64,000 nucleotides of DNA. Source: Lactobacillus sp. (GTDB taxonomy: Bacteria; Bacillota; Bacilli; Lactobacillales; Lactobacillaceae). Positions within the stretch are counted from its first letter, which is position 1, and every line of letters begins with the position of its first letter. The DNA is taken from positions 17,094 through 81,093 of the forward strand of contig JALCQM010000006.1 of assembly GCA_022651245.1 (NCBI GenBank). The letters run 5' to 3'. The position numbers and the translations under genes were made by a program. The notes beneath the pieces were generated by a model that was given only the letters and a program-made list of their open reading frames with translations, ran no database searches and had not been told where the DNA came from. Below, piece by piece: positions 27,401 through 36,298 of the stretch.

Positions 27401-28139
27401 CCGCGGCCAAGCCTTTGTCGCTAGGGTCCAGGCTTTGGGCGAGCGCCGCCAACTGGTCAGCGATGTCCGCCAGCGTCGTCTGCAATGGTGGCCAAAGCTG
27501 CTGGGAAAACGTCTCCTTGAAGGTGTCTGGCGCATACGGGGTGGCCAACTGACGCAACCACCCTTGCGGATCGGTCGTCGTATTCGCGAATTGGGTTAGT
27601 GCAAACACGGTTTCCGCTAACCCGTCATCGTCTTGTCCGCGCGCAAAATTATCGGTCAACGCGACAAAATCTGCGGCTTCATCGCTGGCATACAACGTCT
27701 CGCGCAAATCGGCCCACACATTCTCAGCCAGCATCGTGCGTTCGACCTCGTCGCTCAAAAGCCGAAACCCAGGGTCCAGATCAATCGCGTAATAATACTG
27801 TTGCACCACCTGCAAACAAAAGGCGTCGAGCGTCATGATCGGGGCGGCATTGGCGATCGCGACTTGGTTGACCAAATGGCGGCGGACCGGGTCGTGGTGA
27901 TCTGGTAGCGCATCGACGGCGGCTTTGAGCTTCTTTTGGATCTTTAGCTTCATTTCGGCCGTCGCCGCGGTGGTGAACGTCACGATCAACAATCGCGACA
28001 ACTCCCCGCCAGCGCGCAACTCGGCTAGGATGCGTTCGACTAACACCGTGGTTTTGCCAGAGCCTGCACTCGCCGAGACGAGCACATCGTGGCCACGGTG
28101 CTGGATCGCTTGTTGTTGACTTGGGGTGTAATCAGTCAT
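24489..28139 (-). CDS. addA: ATP-dependent helicase/nuclease subunit A (AddA/RexA)
   Basis: 1216 residues. UvrD-type helicase with Walker A at residues 23-30 (SASAGSGKTTVL), TFTTAATAEMK, DEYQDINPLQEALL and VSLRTIHGSKGLEFPVVF, plus a C-terminal RecB-type nuclease (HGIIDGFVTTEAGVTLFDYK, then YQTQLQLYAQAL). With AddB it processes double-strand breaks and stops at Chi. ATG 28139 overlaps the addB stop by eight bases. It is the second gene of the addBA operon. Confidence 0.97.
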   Translation of the reverse strand: MTDYTPSQQQAIQHRGHDVLVSASAGSGKTTVLVERILAELRAGGELSRLLIVTFTTAATAEMKLKIQKKLKAAVDALPDHHDPVRRHLVNQVAIANAAPIMTLDAFCLQVVQQYYYAIDLDPGFRLLSDEVERTMLAENVWADLRETLYASDEAADFVALTDNFARGQDDDGLAETVFALTQFANTTTDPQGWLRQLATPYAPDTFKETFSQQLWPPLQTTLADIADQLAALAQSLDPSDKGLAAVQTALTTTQQAVLQAAQLAAPDYAAAYTAATAVTWPTWPRTKVADEAKEVKAAAKAQRDALKDRFNTAIGALLQILPTDLDRALQHAYPLMQTLGTVCQEFLLAFAAEKNQRHLQDFGDIAHHALQILHTLDPQTGQPIAVNFQASFDEIMIDEYQDINPLQEALLDVISQAAPGNRFMVGDVKQSIYGFRLADPQLFLAKYRRFGQAASQGERIVLAENFRSSRNVLDFTNFVFSQIMDPAVGDMAYDQNAELKRATFQAPADWAPTTEFLLAVQPEVDPDADDLSQAAMDKATAQAELVIAKIKALVNDPEAVIYDGQDADGQWRSHRISYRDITLLVRSRSQNITLQSAFAKANVPIVVADAQNYFKTTELMTMMSLLRLIDNPRQEIALAAVLRSPLVGMSADALALIRLAAPQASFDDAWFAFLAQPSATPLGQQTYAKARLFADQLTELRAFAREHELVALIWRIYDVFGYLDFVGGLPGGAQRQANLRALAARAAAYENGGFKGLFAFIHFIELMQKQDKDLAMPVTLQPDADAVSLRTIHGSKGLEFPVVFLMAADKQFNLQDLKVRQILTPTLAGIQWVDPQTQERYALPQYQLAKQAKKKQLLAEEMRLLYVALTRAQQRLFIVASAKDEAVLTAESPAAEATHQVLPAHLRESARSYLDWFKLALARHPQVNPQAATVATYGATVAWTATVDPQPQVAPSAPEKAVQPPLDVDLDAWLDWTYPYAAETQTTGFQSVTEIKRAQSEDPDNTELVKSRRQLLGNRYVSDFAKPQFLTTAKTIPATAVGTATHLLLQRLDLHQDPSATIASTLAALVAAGQIDAAVAKRIDQDALLRFFSLPLGRLLRAHPDQVQREVAFSLLLPATQVFASLGKDQRVAHTDDVLVHGIIDGFVTTEAGVTLFDYKTDHVTSESALVARYQTQLQLYAQALGQLQPQPVISRQLVLLETGRVVTIAKGPQE

Positions 28140-31100
28140 GCCGTTCCTCCTGGAGTTTTTGCCTCAGTGTCGCTTGATCTAACGGGGCGACGCGGTGATA
28201 GTGGTCAAAGCCGGTCGCTGGGTCAAAGGTCATGATCGCCTGGTAATCGCTGTTGGCGATCGCAGTGGCTTCTTGGTCGAACTGGATCGGCGCTAAGTCG
28301 ATGTTCCCTGCTAAGATCGCCTTAGCCGCCTTGATGATCTCTTTGCGGTTATGGCCTAGATACAAGTCGAGGGCTTCTGGCGAAATCGCTTTGGTCGACG
28401 TTTTGGCGAAGCTCCCGTCTTTTTTGGTGCCGATCTGGACGATCGGACTAGCCCCGCTTTGCGTTGCCAACTGGGCGTCTAAAAGCCCCGCCAACAGCGT
28501 CGCTTCCGTTTCCGAATCGGGCAAGACTAACAAGCCGTACAACTTATACGCTTTGAAGCGTTCGGCGGCCACGTCTTGGTTGGCGGCGTATTTAACTTGT
28601 GGTCGGTGCAGGTGAAAATACACCGCACCGGCTGGGTGGCTGGTACGACCAGCCGCCGTCAAGCCATTTTGCACAGCGTCGATATACGTCAACATTTGCA
28701 TCGCCACGCCATAATAGGCTTCTTCCGGATTGAACTGGCGGGCGCTGGACTTGTAGTCGACGATCAAGAAAAAGTCCTCGCCGTTGACGGCCACGGTATC
28801 TAAGCGGTCGATCTTCCCGCGCACCGTCACTTTCTGCCCGTCACCCAGTGGCAATTCGAGCGGGGCCAGATTTTGGCCGCTGCCGTCAAACGGCAACTCG
28901 GTGCGCTGGGTGCGAAACTGACCGCGTCGCTGTTGATCGTGAATCGCCGTTAACACCGCGATCAACATTTGGCGGGTGCGCGCTTGGACATACTGCATTT
29001 GGTGGCTCGTCGTCAAGATCTCCCACCCGGGTTCCTGCAGCAAGTCCGCCATCACCGTTTGCACCAATGCTGGGAGTTCGGCCTTGTCCAGGTCTGGCAG
29101 TGCTCGGCCTTTGGCTTGCAGCTGGCGGAACACGCGATTCAGCGTCTCGTGATAAAGCGAGCCGCTATCAGCTGGCGTCAAGGCGAATTCTGCCCGTGGT
29201 GTCAGACGCAAGCCATACTTGAGAAAATACTCATAGGGATTGCGGTAATACGTCTCAAGCCGTGACACCGACACCGCCAAGTGCCGGCCATAGAGCTTTT
29301 GGGCCAAGGTTGGATCCAGTTGCCCCGTGGCGTTACGGTACTGGATACTGCCTGCCAAGCGCGCCGCCAGCCCGGTATGATCGCGGGCTTTGACGGCGGC
29401 TAAAACGGCTTGCCAAGCCGGCCCTAACGCCACTTTTTGATCGACTGCCGCGCGTGCCACCGCCACAAAATCGCTCAATAAACTGCGGGCACTGCCGGCA
29501 ACCGCGCTGATCGGCGTAGTCAACGCCACCGGGGCCCAGGACTGCTCAGTTAACCCCAGCGCTTGTTGAAGGCCCGTATAATACGGGGATGGTCGGTTTT
29601 CCCGGTCCCCATACACGGGGTAGCTGATAGTCACGCCATCGCTTGCCGCCATGATGCCGAGGTAGTTGATAAACGGATCGCCTAAACTCGACTGCGGGCC
29701 GTTGATCGGCAACCACGCGGTGTCTGGCAGCTGCGGTTGCAATTTTTCCCGGTCTTCTGCCGACAACAACCCGAGATCCGCAGGCACATCCGGCATCACC
29801 AAACTGGTGGCGCCGATCATGAAGACCTGCTTGAACTGGGGCAGCCGTGTGAGCGCCGTTTCGGACACCACGACTTGGTCTAACGTCGACGGGATCTGAG
29901 TGAAGGTCGCACTGGCAAACCCGGCAGTCAAAAGGTCTTCGAATTGTTGCTGATCAAACGGCTGGTCGCCGAGGATCGCCACATAGTCGTCTAACAGCGC
30001 AACAAACGTCTCCCACGCCTGCTCCCCAGTTTGACTCGCAGTCAGGTCGCCGGCCGCGATCGCTGCTTGGCGCCTGGCTTCGAGTTGCGCCACGACGCCG
30101 ACGTCTAGTAGCCACTGGTACAAGGCACTCGCTGCCTCTCGGCCTGTAGTGGCCTGGTGCCACGCCGCAAACAACGGCGGCACCGTGGTTTGGACAAACT
30201 GTCGGATCACGTTGAGCTGCTGGCTCTTCTCATCGTCAGCGAGGACCCCGTCGTCTTCTACCCGGCGGCGGAAGTACTGCCAGTCTTGATCCTTGAGCCA
30301 CCAAGAACCACTCATCCCCGTCCGCAGTAAGTGGTTATCGCAAACATCGACGGCATCCCGGAAGTCGGCCACAGCCAGTCCTTGGGGCACCACTAATTCC
30401 GTACGCAACCAGCGCATCACGTCCGCGTATTGATAATGGCGGCGCTGCAAGGCAAATAAGCTGTCCAACAAGGCCACTAAGGGATGGTGTTGCATCGGCT
30501 GTTCCCGGTCGGTAAACACTGGTAACTGATATTCCGCAAACACCGGTGCGATCAGATCTTGATACGGGTCTAAGTGCCGGGCGAGCACCAAGAAGTCGCG
30601 GTAGCGCGCTCCCGCATGAACGGCTTGGGCGATGCGTTGCGCCACGTGTCGCAGCTCCGTATAGGGATCGGCCGCCTTAGCCACATGGACTTGCGCGGTA
30701 ACGTCTGGCACCTGGTTCAGCGGGACCATCGCCGTGTCCGCCTCGAAAAAGGCCTCGGTGGCCCGGATCCCGGCTTGGACTGGACGCGAATTCGCCGTGA
30801 TCGCCCCGAGTTCTGAAACCCCTAAGCGCACCGCAGCCAAGTGTAGCCGGTGGTACAGCCGCTTAGCCGGTAAAAACAAGTCTGGTGCTTGTGGGGCCAC
30901 ATCCGCCGCAGTGTCGGCCGGTAGCGTCAGGCACATGGTGACTTGTTTGGCGGCTTGCATCAACGTCTCGACCAGGTTTTGCTCACTAGCCGACAATTCA
31001 TTGAAGTGATTCAAGAAAAAATAAGTATGGCTGAGGTCTTGCGCCGCCAGCTCACTGGTCAATGCGGCCAGCAGGCTTGGCGCCGTCGCAAACGGCCCGA

Positions 31101-31623
31101 TCGCTGCTTCGTAGGCTTTCAGCATCACGGTGAGGTCACTGAACTTTGCTCGGTGCCGATCGCCGACGGCTAGCGTCGCGGTAGCTTGCGCTAACGTCGC
31201 CGCATCGATGCGCCCTTGACTCAATTCACTCAGCTGGTCTGCCAGCTTCGCCACGAACCCCGGAGCATGGGCCTCCCCTTTGAATAATTGCAGCTGCTCG
31301 CTATTTTCCGCCAGCAAGCGCGCCACCAACATACTGTTACTGGCACGGTCTAGGCGGGGCTGCGCATAAATCGGCTGGTCTTTGAGGAAATACCACGCTA
31401 GGCGTGAAAAGGAAAACGTCTGCACCCGACTTTGGGCGACAACCGCCGAGTCGGCAGGACGCAACCCTTGTAGCAAACTGACTTCGGCATCAAACTTGAC
31501 GTGGTTTGGGACCAGATAAAAAACTTGGGCTTGCGGATCGGCTTGCAACACCGCTTTGATCTTGGTGATCACCGCTTGCCGGTGGTCGCTGACTGCCGTG
31601 CCGAGTATGAATTGAATGGCCAT
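28132..31623 (-). CDS. addB: ATP-dependent nuclease subunit B (AddB/RexB), no Fe-S ligands
   Basis: 1163 residues, usual length. The N-terminus (FILGTAVSDHRQAVI) lacks the Walker A of Bacillus AddB, as in RexB. The nuclease core is present: SLYHETLNRVF, GKIDRLDTV, FFLIVDYKSS and YGVAMQMLTYI. In B. subtilis AddB a [4Fe-4S] cluster is held by Cys801 (before PF in YYRCPF-like context) and three C-terminal cysteines; here the first position reads YYRNPYEYF and the last 150 residues have no cysteine. ATG 31623 follows AAGGAGGGG. Confidence 0.95.
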   Translation of the reverse strand: MAIQFILGTAVSDHRQAVITKIKAVLQADPQAQVFYLVPNHVKFDAEVSLLQGLRPADSAVVAQSRVQTFSFSRLAWYFLKDQPIYAQPRLDRASNSMLVARLLAENSEQLQLFKGEAHAPGFVAKLADQLSELSQGRIDAATLAQATATLAVGDRHRAKFSDLTVMLKAYEAAIGPFATAPSLLAALTSELAAQDLSHTYFFLNHFNELSASEQNLVETLMQAAKQVTMCLTLPADTAADVAPQAPDLFLPAKRLYHRLHLAAVRLGVSELGAITANSRPVQAGIRATEAFFEADTAMVPLNQVPDVTAQVHVAKAADPYTELRHVAQRIAQAVHAGARYRDFLVLARHLDPYQDLIAPVFAEYQLPVFTDREQPMQHHPLVALLDSLFALQRRHYQYADVMRWLRTELVVPQGLAVADFRDAVDVCDNHLLRTGMSGSWWLKDQDWQYFRRRVEDDGVLADDEKSQQLNVIRQFVQTTVPPLFAAWHQATTGREAASALYQWLLDVGVVAQLEARRQAAIAAGDLTASQTGEQAWETFVALLDDYVAILGDQPFDQQQFEDLLTAGFASATFTQIPSTLDQVVVSETALTRLPQFKQVFMIGATSLVMPDVPADLGLLSAEDREKLQPQLPDTAWLPINGPQSSLGDPFINYLGIMAASDGVTISYPVYGDRENRPSPYYTGLQQALGLTEQSWAPVALTTPISAVAGSARSLLSDFVAVARAAVDQKVALGPAWQAVLAAVKARDHTGLAARLAGSIQYRNATGQLDPTLAQKLYGRHLAVSVSRLETYYRNPYEYFLKYGLRLTPRAEFALTPADSGSLYHETLNRVFRQLQAKGRALPDLDKAELPALVQTVMADLLQEPGWEILTTSHQMQYVQARTRQMLIAVLTAIHDQQRRGQFRTQRTELPFDGSGQNLAPLELPLGDGQKVTVRGKIDRLDTVAVNGEDFFLIVDYKSSARQFNPEEAYYGVAMQMLTYIDAVQNGLTAAGRTSHPAGAVYFHLHRPQVKYAANQDVAAERFKAYKLYGLLVLPDSETEATLLAGLLDAQLATQSGASPIVQIGTKKDGSFAKTSTKAISPEALDLYLGHNRKEIIKAAKAILAGNIDLAPIQFDQEATAIANSDYQAIMTFDPATGFDHYHRVAPLDQATLRQKLQEERHD

Positions 31624-31686
31624 CGAACCCCTCCTTTTAATCGTTTCTTAGTTTAGCACAACCTAGTGCCGCCACGCGCTTTGGGG

Positions 31687-31692
31687 TATGAT
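31687..31692 (+). promoter_or_regulatory. -10 element (TATGAT) of the mevalonate operon
   Basis: TATGAT 28 bases before the mvaK1 ATG, in the 96-base gap between the divergent addB and mvaK1 genes. No convincing -35 box is seen. Confidence 0.4.
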
Positions 31693-31719
31693 TTAAGGGA
31701 ATGCTTAAGGAGGGTCAAC

Positions 31720-32670
31720 ATGTTAAACGCCAGTGGTGAAAGTTTCGCCAAAATCATTTTGATCGGAGAACACGCCGTCGTCTACGGGCAACCGGCCATC
31801 GCCTTGCCGGTGAAAACCATCCGCCTAACCGCGACGATCACACCGCGCACCGACGGCCAGCAGCTGATTACCTCGACGTTTTACCGCGGTAGTCTGCAAG
31901 CGGCCGCAACCAGCGCGTTTGCGGGGATCGCCCACTTATTGCGCGCCCTTTTAACGTTTTTCGGGGCGCGCCAGCAAGGCTTCGACCTCAAGATCACCAG
32001 CGCCTTACCACCAGAACGCGGCATGGGCAGCTCGGCGGCGACCGCGACTGCAGTGGTGCGGGCCATGTATCAAGCTTTTGCAACGCCGCTGGCGCACGCG
32101 ACCTTGCTGCGGTGGACGGCGATTTCAGAAAAGTTGCTCCATGGCAACCCTAGTGGTTTAGATGCTGCCACCACCAGTGCCACGCGCCCCCAGTGGTTCG
32201 TCCGCAACCAGGCGCCACACGCGATCGCCTTTCCCACCAACGGCAGCTTAGTGATCGCCGACACCGGCATTCCTGGTCAAACCAAGGCCGCCGTCGCTGC
32301 GGTTGCTAGCCGGCTACAACAAGCGCCGGCAACTAACCAGCCACGACTCGCCGCGATCGGCCAAGCCGTGCGGCAGGCGGCCCTCGCCTTGGCCGCAGAC
32401 GACTTGGTCAAGCTCGGTGCCCAGCTAAACACCGCCCAAACACAGCTGGCAGCCTTAGGCGTCAGCACCCCAGCGCTAGACCGCTTGATCCAAGCCGCAC
32501 GCACTGCCGGTGCCTTGGGGGCCAAGCTGACCGGCTCCGGCCTAGGTGGCTGCATGATCGCCTTAGCCACAGACCACACCGCGGCCGAAACGATCGCCCA
32601 AGCGCTGACGCAAGCCGGGGCGACCGCCGTGTGGCAATACGATTTTGTCCAAAGTGAGGAACAACAATGA
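31720..32670 (+). CDS. mvaK1: Mevalonate kinase
   Basis: 316 residues from ATG 31720, preceded by AAGGAGG. GHMP kinase with KIILIGEHAVVYGQPAIALP at the start, the ATP loop LPPERGMGSSAATATAVV, and the C-terminal AKLTGSGLGGCMIAL. It phosphorylates mevalonate to 5-phosphomevalonate. It opens the mevalonate cluster mvaK1-mvaD-fni; its stop overlaps the mvaD start (ATGA). The reading that begins further upstream is rejected because it runs through the promoter. Confidence 0.95.
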   Translation: MLNASGESFAKIILIGEHAVVYGQPAIALPVKTIRLTATITPRTDGQQLITSTFYRGSLQAAATSAFAGIAHLLRALLTFFGARQQGFDLKITSALPPERGMGSSAATATAVVRAMYQAFATPLAHATLLRWTAISEKLLHGNPSGLDAATTSATRPQWFVRNQAPHAIAFPTNGSLVIADTGIPGQTKAAVAAVASRLQQAPATNQPRLAAIGQAVRQAALALAADDLVKLGAQLNTAQTQLAALGVSTPALDRLIQAARTAGALGAKLTGSGLGGCMIALATDHTAAETIAQALTQAGATAVWQYDFVQSEEQQ

Positions 32671-33641
32671 AGACAGTGACCGCTCGCGCCCATACCAATA
32701 TCGCCTTGATCAAGTACTGGGGGAAAAAAGATCCCGACTTGATCCTCCCGTATACCAGCAGTGTCAGCTTGACGCTGGCCGACTTTTATACCGATACGAC
32801 CGTCAGCTTTGATCCCACGCTTAAAGCAGACCAGTTTCACCTCGATGGGATCGCCAAGCCGGCTGGCAAAGTCAGTCAATTTTTAGATTTGGTCCGCCAC
32901 CGCGCAGACATCCCCACGTACGCACGGATCGAATCCCACAACCATGTGCCCACGGCCGCCGGCTTAGCCAGTTCGGCCGCGGCTTTTGCCGCCTTGGCGC
33001 TGGCGGGTAGCCGGGCTGCTGGCTTGGACCTCTCGCCTAGCGCCTTATCTCGCCTGGCACGGCGCGGCTCCGGGTCGGCTAGCCGGAGCATTTTCGGCGA
33101 CTTGGCGATTTGGCATCGCGGCCATGACGACGCCTCCAGTGTTGCCGAAGCGCTACCACCGACGACCTTGCCCTTGCGCATGCTCGTGGTCATGGTCGAC
33201 ACCAGCCGCAAGGCGATCGGCTCCCGGGCGCTGATGGCCAATACCGTTGCCACCTCCCCTTACTACCCGGCTTGGGTGACCACGAATGAAAACGCGGTCC
33301 AAGCGATGGTCGAAGCCCTCGCCGCGAATGATTTTGCGCAAGTCGGCCACTTGACCGAACAAAGTAGCATGCAAATGCACGCGACCATCTTAGCTGCGGA
33401 TCCGGCCTTCACTTACTGGCAACCTGAGACGTTGACCGCTTGGGCGATCGTGAAGCAGCTGCGCGCACAAGGCATCCCGGCCTACGCGACGATGGACGCC
33501 GGCCCTAACGTTAAGATCCTAACGCTGAGTCCTTATGTCGAGCAGATCAAGGCCGCCTTAGCTCCCACTTTTGGCGAGCGGCTTTTGACCACCGGTCCCG
33601 GACCGGCTGCCCGCGTCTTAACGGAGGTCCCCAATGCCTGA
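32667..33641 (+). CDS. mvaD: Diphosphomevalonate decarboxylase
   Basis: 324 residues. Signatures AHTNIALIKYWGKKDPDLIL, TAAGLASSAAAFAALALA and SGSASRSIFGD are those of MvaD; TMDAGPNVKIL is the C-terminal GHMP motif. It converts diphosphomevalonate to isopentenyl diphosphate with ATP. Its substrate requires phosphomevalonate kinase, whose gene normally sits directly after mvaD but is absent here; the mvaD stop overlaps the fni start instead. Confidence 0.96.
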   Translation: MKTVTARAHTNIALIKYWGKKDPDLILPYTSSVSLTLADFYTDTTVSFDPTLKADQFHLDGIAKPAGKVSQFLDLVRHRADIPTYARIESHNHVPTAAGLASSAAAFAALALAGSRAAGLDLSPSALSRLARRGSGSASRSIFGDLAIWHRGHDDASSVAEALPPTTLPLRMLVVMVDTSRKAIGSRALMANTVATSPYYPAWVTTNENAVQAMVEALAANDFAQVGHLTEQSSMQMHATILAADPAFTYWQPETLTAWAIVKQLRAQGIPAYATMDAGPNVKILTLSPYVEQIKAALAPTFGERLLTTGPGPAARVLTEVPNA

Positions 33642-34677
33642 ATCACAACAATCACACCGCAAAGATGAGCATGTTTTCTTAGCTGAAAAGTACTTCCGCG
33701 CCACGGCCGACGCTGGTTTCGAGCAAGTACGTCTGGTGCACAACCCGCTGCCAGAAACCGCCGTTAGCGACGTTTCCGTCACGCCACACTTGTTTGACTG
33801 GCAATGGCCTTTTTTGATCAATGCCATGACTGGCGGCTCGCAACAAACCGGCGTGCTTAACGCCCAGTTAGGCCGCATTGCCCACGCCTTGCACCTGCCA
33901 ATCGCCAGCGGGTCCCAGTCCGTCGCGCTACGCGAACCCGCCTTAGCCAAAACGTTCACGCCTTTGCGTAGCGAAAATCCTGACGGCTTCGTCTTGGCTA
34001 ACCTCGGTGCCAGCGCCACTTGGCAACAAGCCCAAGCCGCGGTGGCCATGCTCGACGCCAATGCCTTGGAGCTCCACATCAACGCGATTCAAGAAGCGGT
34101 GATGCCTGAAGGTGACCGCGACTTCCACTGGCTCGACGCGATTGCGGATATCGTCGCGCACAGCCATGTGCCGGTGATCGTCAAGGAAGTCGGCAACGGG
34201 ATGACCCACGAGGCGCTCACGCAACTGACGGCCATCGGCGTGCAATACGTTGATGTCGGCGGGCGTGGCGGCACCAATTTTGCCCAAATCGAAAATGCTC
34301 GCCGTAGCGCGCCCGGCCCTTGGACTGCGCTGGCGGACTTCGGTCAATCGACCGTGGAGTCGCTGCTAGAGGTCCAAGCAAGCCCATTGACCGTGATCGC
34401 CACCGGCGGCGTGCGTTCACCTTTGGACATCGTCAAGGCTCTACGCCTAGGTGCCAGCGCTGTGGGCATCAGCGGGCAAGTATTACATTGGGTGATCCAA
34501 GATGGCGAAGCGGCCGCTCAAGCCCAGCTGGCATCGTGGCAAGCGACCTTACCGGTTTTATTAGCCGCCCTAGGTGCCGCAGATCTCGCCGCGCTCCGCC
34601 AATTACCCGTCGTTTTGGCCCCAGAATTGCGCAATTATGTGGCGCAACGCCAGTTAACCCTGCCGAGCCCCGACTAA
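33634..34677 (+). CDS. fni: Isopentenyl-diphosphate delta-isomerase, type 2
   Basis: 347 residues, FMN-dependent type 2 isomerase: HRKDEHVFLAEKYF at the N-terminus, INAMTGGS, LHINAIQEAVMPEGDRDF, VDVGGRGGTNFAQIE and the phosphate-binding ATGGVRSPLDIVKAL. It interconverts isopentenyl and dimethylallyl diphosphate. It overlaps mvaD by eight bases and ends the cluster; a strong terminator follows its stop codon immediately. Confidence 0.96.
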   Translation: MPESQQSHRKDEHVFLAEKYFRATADAGFEQVRLVHNPLPETAVSDVSVTPHLFDWQWPFLINAMTGGSQQTGVLNAQLGRIAHALHLPIASGSQSVALREPALAKTFTPLRSENPDGFVLANLGASATWQQAQAAVAMLDANALELHINAIQEAVMPEGDRDFHWLDAIADIVAHSHVPVIVKEVGNGMTHEALTQLTAIGVQYVDVGGRGGTNFAQIENARRSAPGPWTALADFGQSTVESLLEVQASPLTVIATGGVRSPLDIVKALRLGASAVGISGQVLHWVIQDGEAAAQAQLASWQATLPVLLAALGAADLAALRQLPVVLAPELRNYVAQRQLTLPSPD

Positions 34678-34734
34678 ATAGGCGTGACCCGCAACTTCCT
34701 TCATCAGAGGTTGCGGATCACGCCTATTTTTTTT
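34677..34734. terminator. Terminator between fni and aspA
   Basis: AATAGGCGTGA-CCGCAAC pairs with GTTGCGG-TCACGCCTATT, followed by a run of T. It lies between converging genes and may serve both. Confidence 0.9.
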
Positions 34735-34751
34735 ATGGTTTCAATCAAATG

Positions 34752-36134
34752 TCAGTGATTCACGGCTGCCGCTGGGGTCTGGCCGGTCAAGCTGTCCGCG
34801 CTGAACAGGCGTGCGATCGTCGTAGCGGGTAACAAGTCTTGTTCTGCCAATAACGCCGGGACCGACCGCTGTGTCGCCAGCGCCGTTTTGATCAAGCGCA
34901 TCGTGGGTTCATACCCCAAATACGGTACCAGCACCGTCGCCGCGATCGCCGAGTGCTCAACTTGGCGCCGGCAAGCCCCGGCATTGACTTGCAAGCCTTT
35001 GACGCACTTATCCGTTAGCATCACCAGCGCCTCTTGCAACTGCGTCATGCTGGTAAACAAGCTGGCGAAGATCACCGGTTCAAACGCGTTCAACTCCAGC
35101 TGACCCGCCTCTGCCGCTAGCGTGACGGTGAGGTCATTGCCGATCACCGTAAACGCGACTTGGTTGACCGCTTCCGGGATCACCGGGTTGATTTTACCTG
35201 GCATGATCGAACTACCAGCTTGGCGCGCCGGCAGCCGTAACTCGTTCAACCCTGCCTGCGGGCCGCTCCCTAGTAAACGCAGGTCGTTACAAAACTTGTT
35301 CAAGTTGACCGCCAGGGCCTTCAGGGCCGCCGAAAACGTCACGAACGCATCGACTGCTTGCGTCGCATCAAACCGGTCTGGCGCCTGACTCAAGGTCAAC
35401 TGCGCCCGGTGATTGACGGCATCAACGATGTGCCGCTGGTAATACGGACTGGCGTTGACGCCTGAGCCGATCGCCGTCCCGCCTAAGTTGACGCTTTGTA
35501 ACGCCGTGGCCGCTTGGCGCAGCCGCTGCACATCCCGCGCAAACATACTGGCATAGGCGTCAAAGCTGTGGCCCCAGGTCGTGGGAACCGCATCTTGTAG
35601 CTGCGTACGGCCGACTTTCAAGACGGCTTGGGTGGCCAAGGCCTTTTGCCGCAACGTCTGGCTGAGTTGTGCGACTGCCGCGAGCAATCCCGGCAATAAG
35701 GCTAACGTCGCCATTTTCCCCGCCGTCGGGTAGACGTCGTTGGTCGATTGACTTTGGTTAACGTCATCATTGGGATGCACCGCCACGCCGCTTGAGCGCG
35801 TCGCCAACTTGGCGATCACCTCGTTGACGTTCATGTTCGTCGAGGTGCCGGCGCCGCCTTGAATCGCCGCCAGCGGAAAGGCCTGGGTATAGTCGCCGCT
35901 CAGCAGTTGCTGGCAGGCATGGTCGATTGCCTGGGCGCGGGCCGGTGGTAACGTCCCCGCTTGTTCGTTGACCGCCGCGGCGGCTTGTTTGATCAAGATC
36001 AGCGCCTTGATCAGCGCCGGGTGGACCTTTTGTTGGCCGATGGGAAAGTTGTCCAAGGCGCGCAACGTGTGCACCCCGTATAAAACATCGTCTGGCACTG
36101 CCAGGCGACCGACACAGTCTTCTTCATAATGCAT
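34752..36134 (-). CDS. aspA: Aspartate ammonia-lyase (fumarase/aspartase family)
   Basis: 460 residues. The start YGVHTLRALDNF is of the aspartase type (fumarases have YGAQT), and QGGAGTSTNMNVNEVIA, GRTQLQDAVPTTWG, AGLNELRLPA and the catalytic SS-loop GSSIMPGKINPVIPE match AspA closely. It deaminates aspartate reversibly to fumarate and ammonia. Class II fumarase is the alternative and is less likely. ATG 36134 follows TGGAGG. It is a single-gene unit convergent with fni. Confidence 0.86.
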   Translation of the reverse strand: MHYEEDCVGRLAVPDDVLYGVHTLRALDNFPIGQQKVHPALIKALILIKQAAAAVNEQAGTLPPARAQAIDHACQQLLSGDYTQAFPLAAIQGGAGTSTNMNVNEVIAKLATRSSGVAVHPNDDVNQSQSTNDVYPTAGKMATLALLPGLLAAVAQLSQTLRQKALATQAVLKVGRTQLQDAVPTTWGHSFDAYASMFARDVQRLRQAATALQSVNLGGTAIGSGVNASPYYQRHIVDAVNHRAQLTLSQAPDRFDATQAVDAFVTFSAALKALAVNLNKFCNDLRLLGSGPQAGLNELRLPARQAGSSIMPGKINPVIPEAVNQVAFTVIGNDLTVTLAAEAGQLELNAFEPVIFASLFTSMTQLQEALVMLTDKCVKGLQVNAGACRRQVEHSAIAATVLVPYLGYEPTMRLIKTALATQRSVPALLAEQDLLPATTIARLFSADSLTGQTPAAAVNH

Positions 36135-36258
36135 TTGATAATCCTCCAGTCACAGCTGAAAATTAATTAACAAACTCTTTTTAGCTCAAATTGTTAACCA
36201 GTATCCCACATCCCCCAGCCACTGTCCAGTCTCACTTGGCGAAACGGCGCGTCCCATT

Positions 36259-36290
36259 AAAAAAAGGCGAATCGCTTGCCGACTCGCCTT
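36259..36290 (-). terminator. Terminator after rsmF
   Basis: Minus strand: AAGGCGA and TCGCCTT arms around a 13-base loop, then TTTTTTT. Confidence 0.85.
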
Positions 36291-36298
36291 CACCCAAC

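Noticed and set aside
33618..34082. Minus-strand frame of 154 codons inside fni
   Set aside because: Shadow of a GC-rich gene; no family features.
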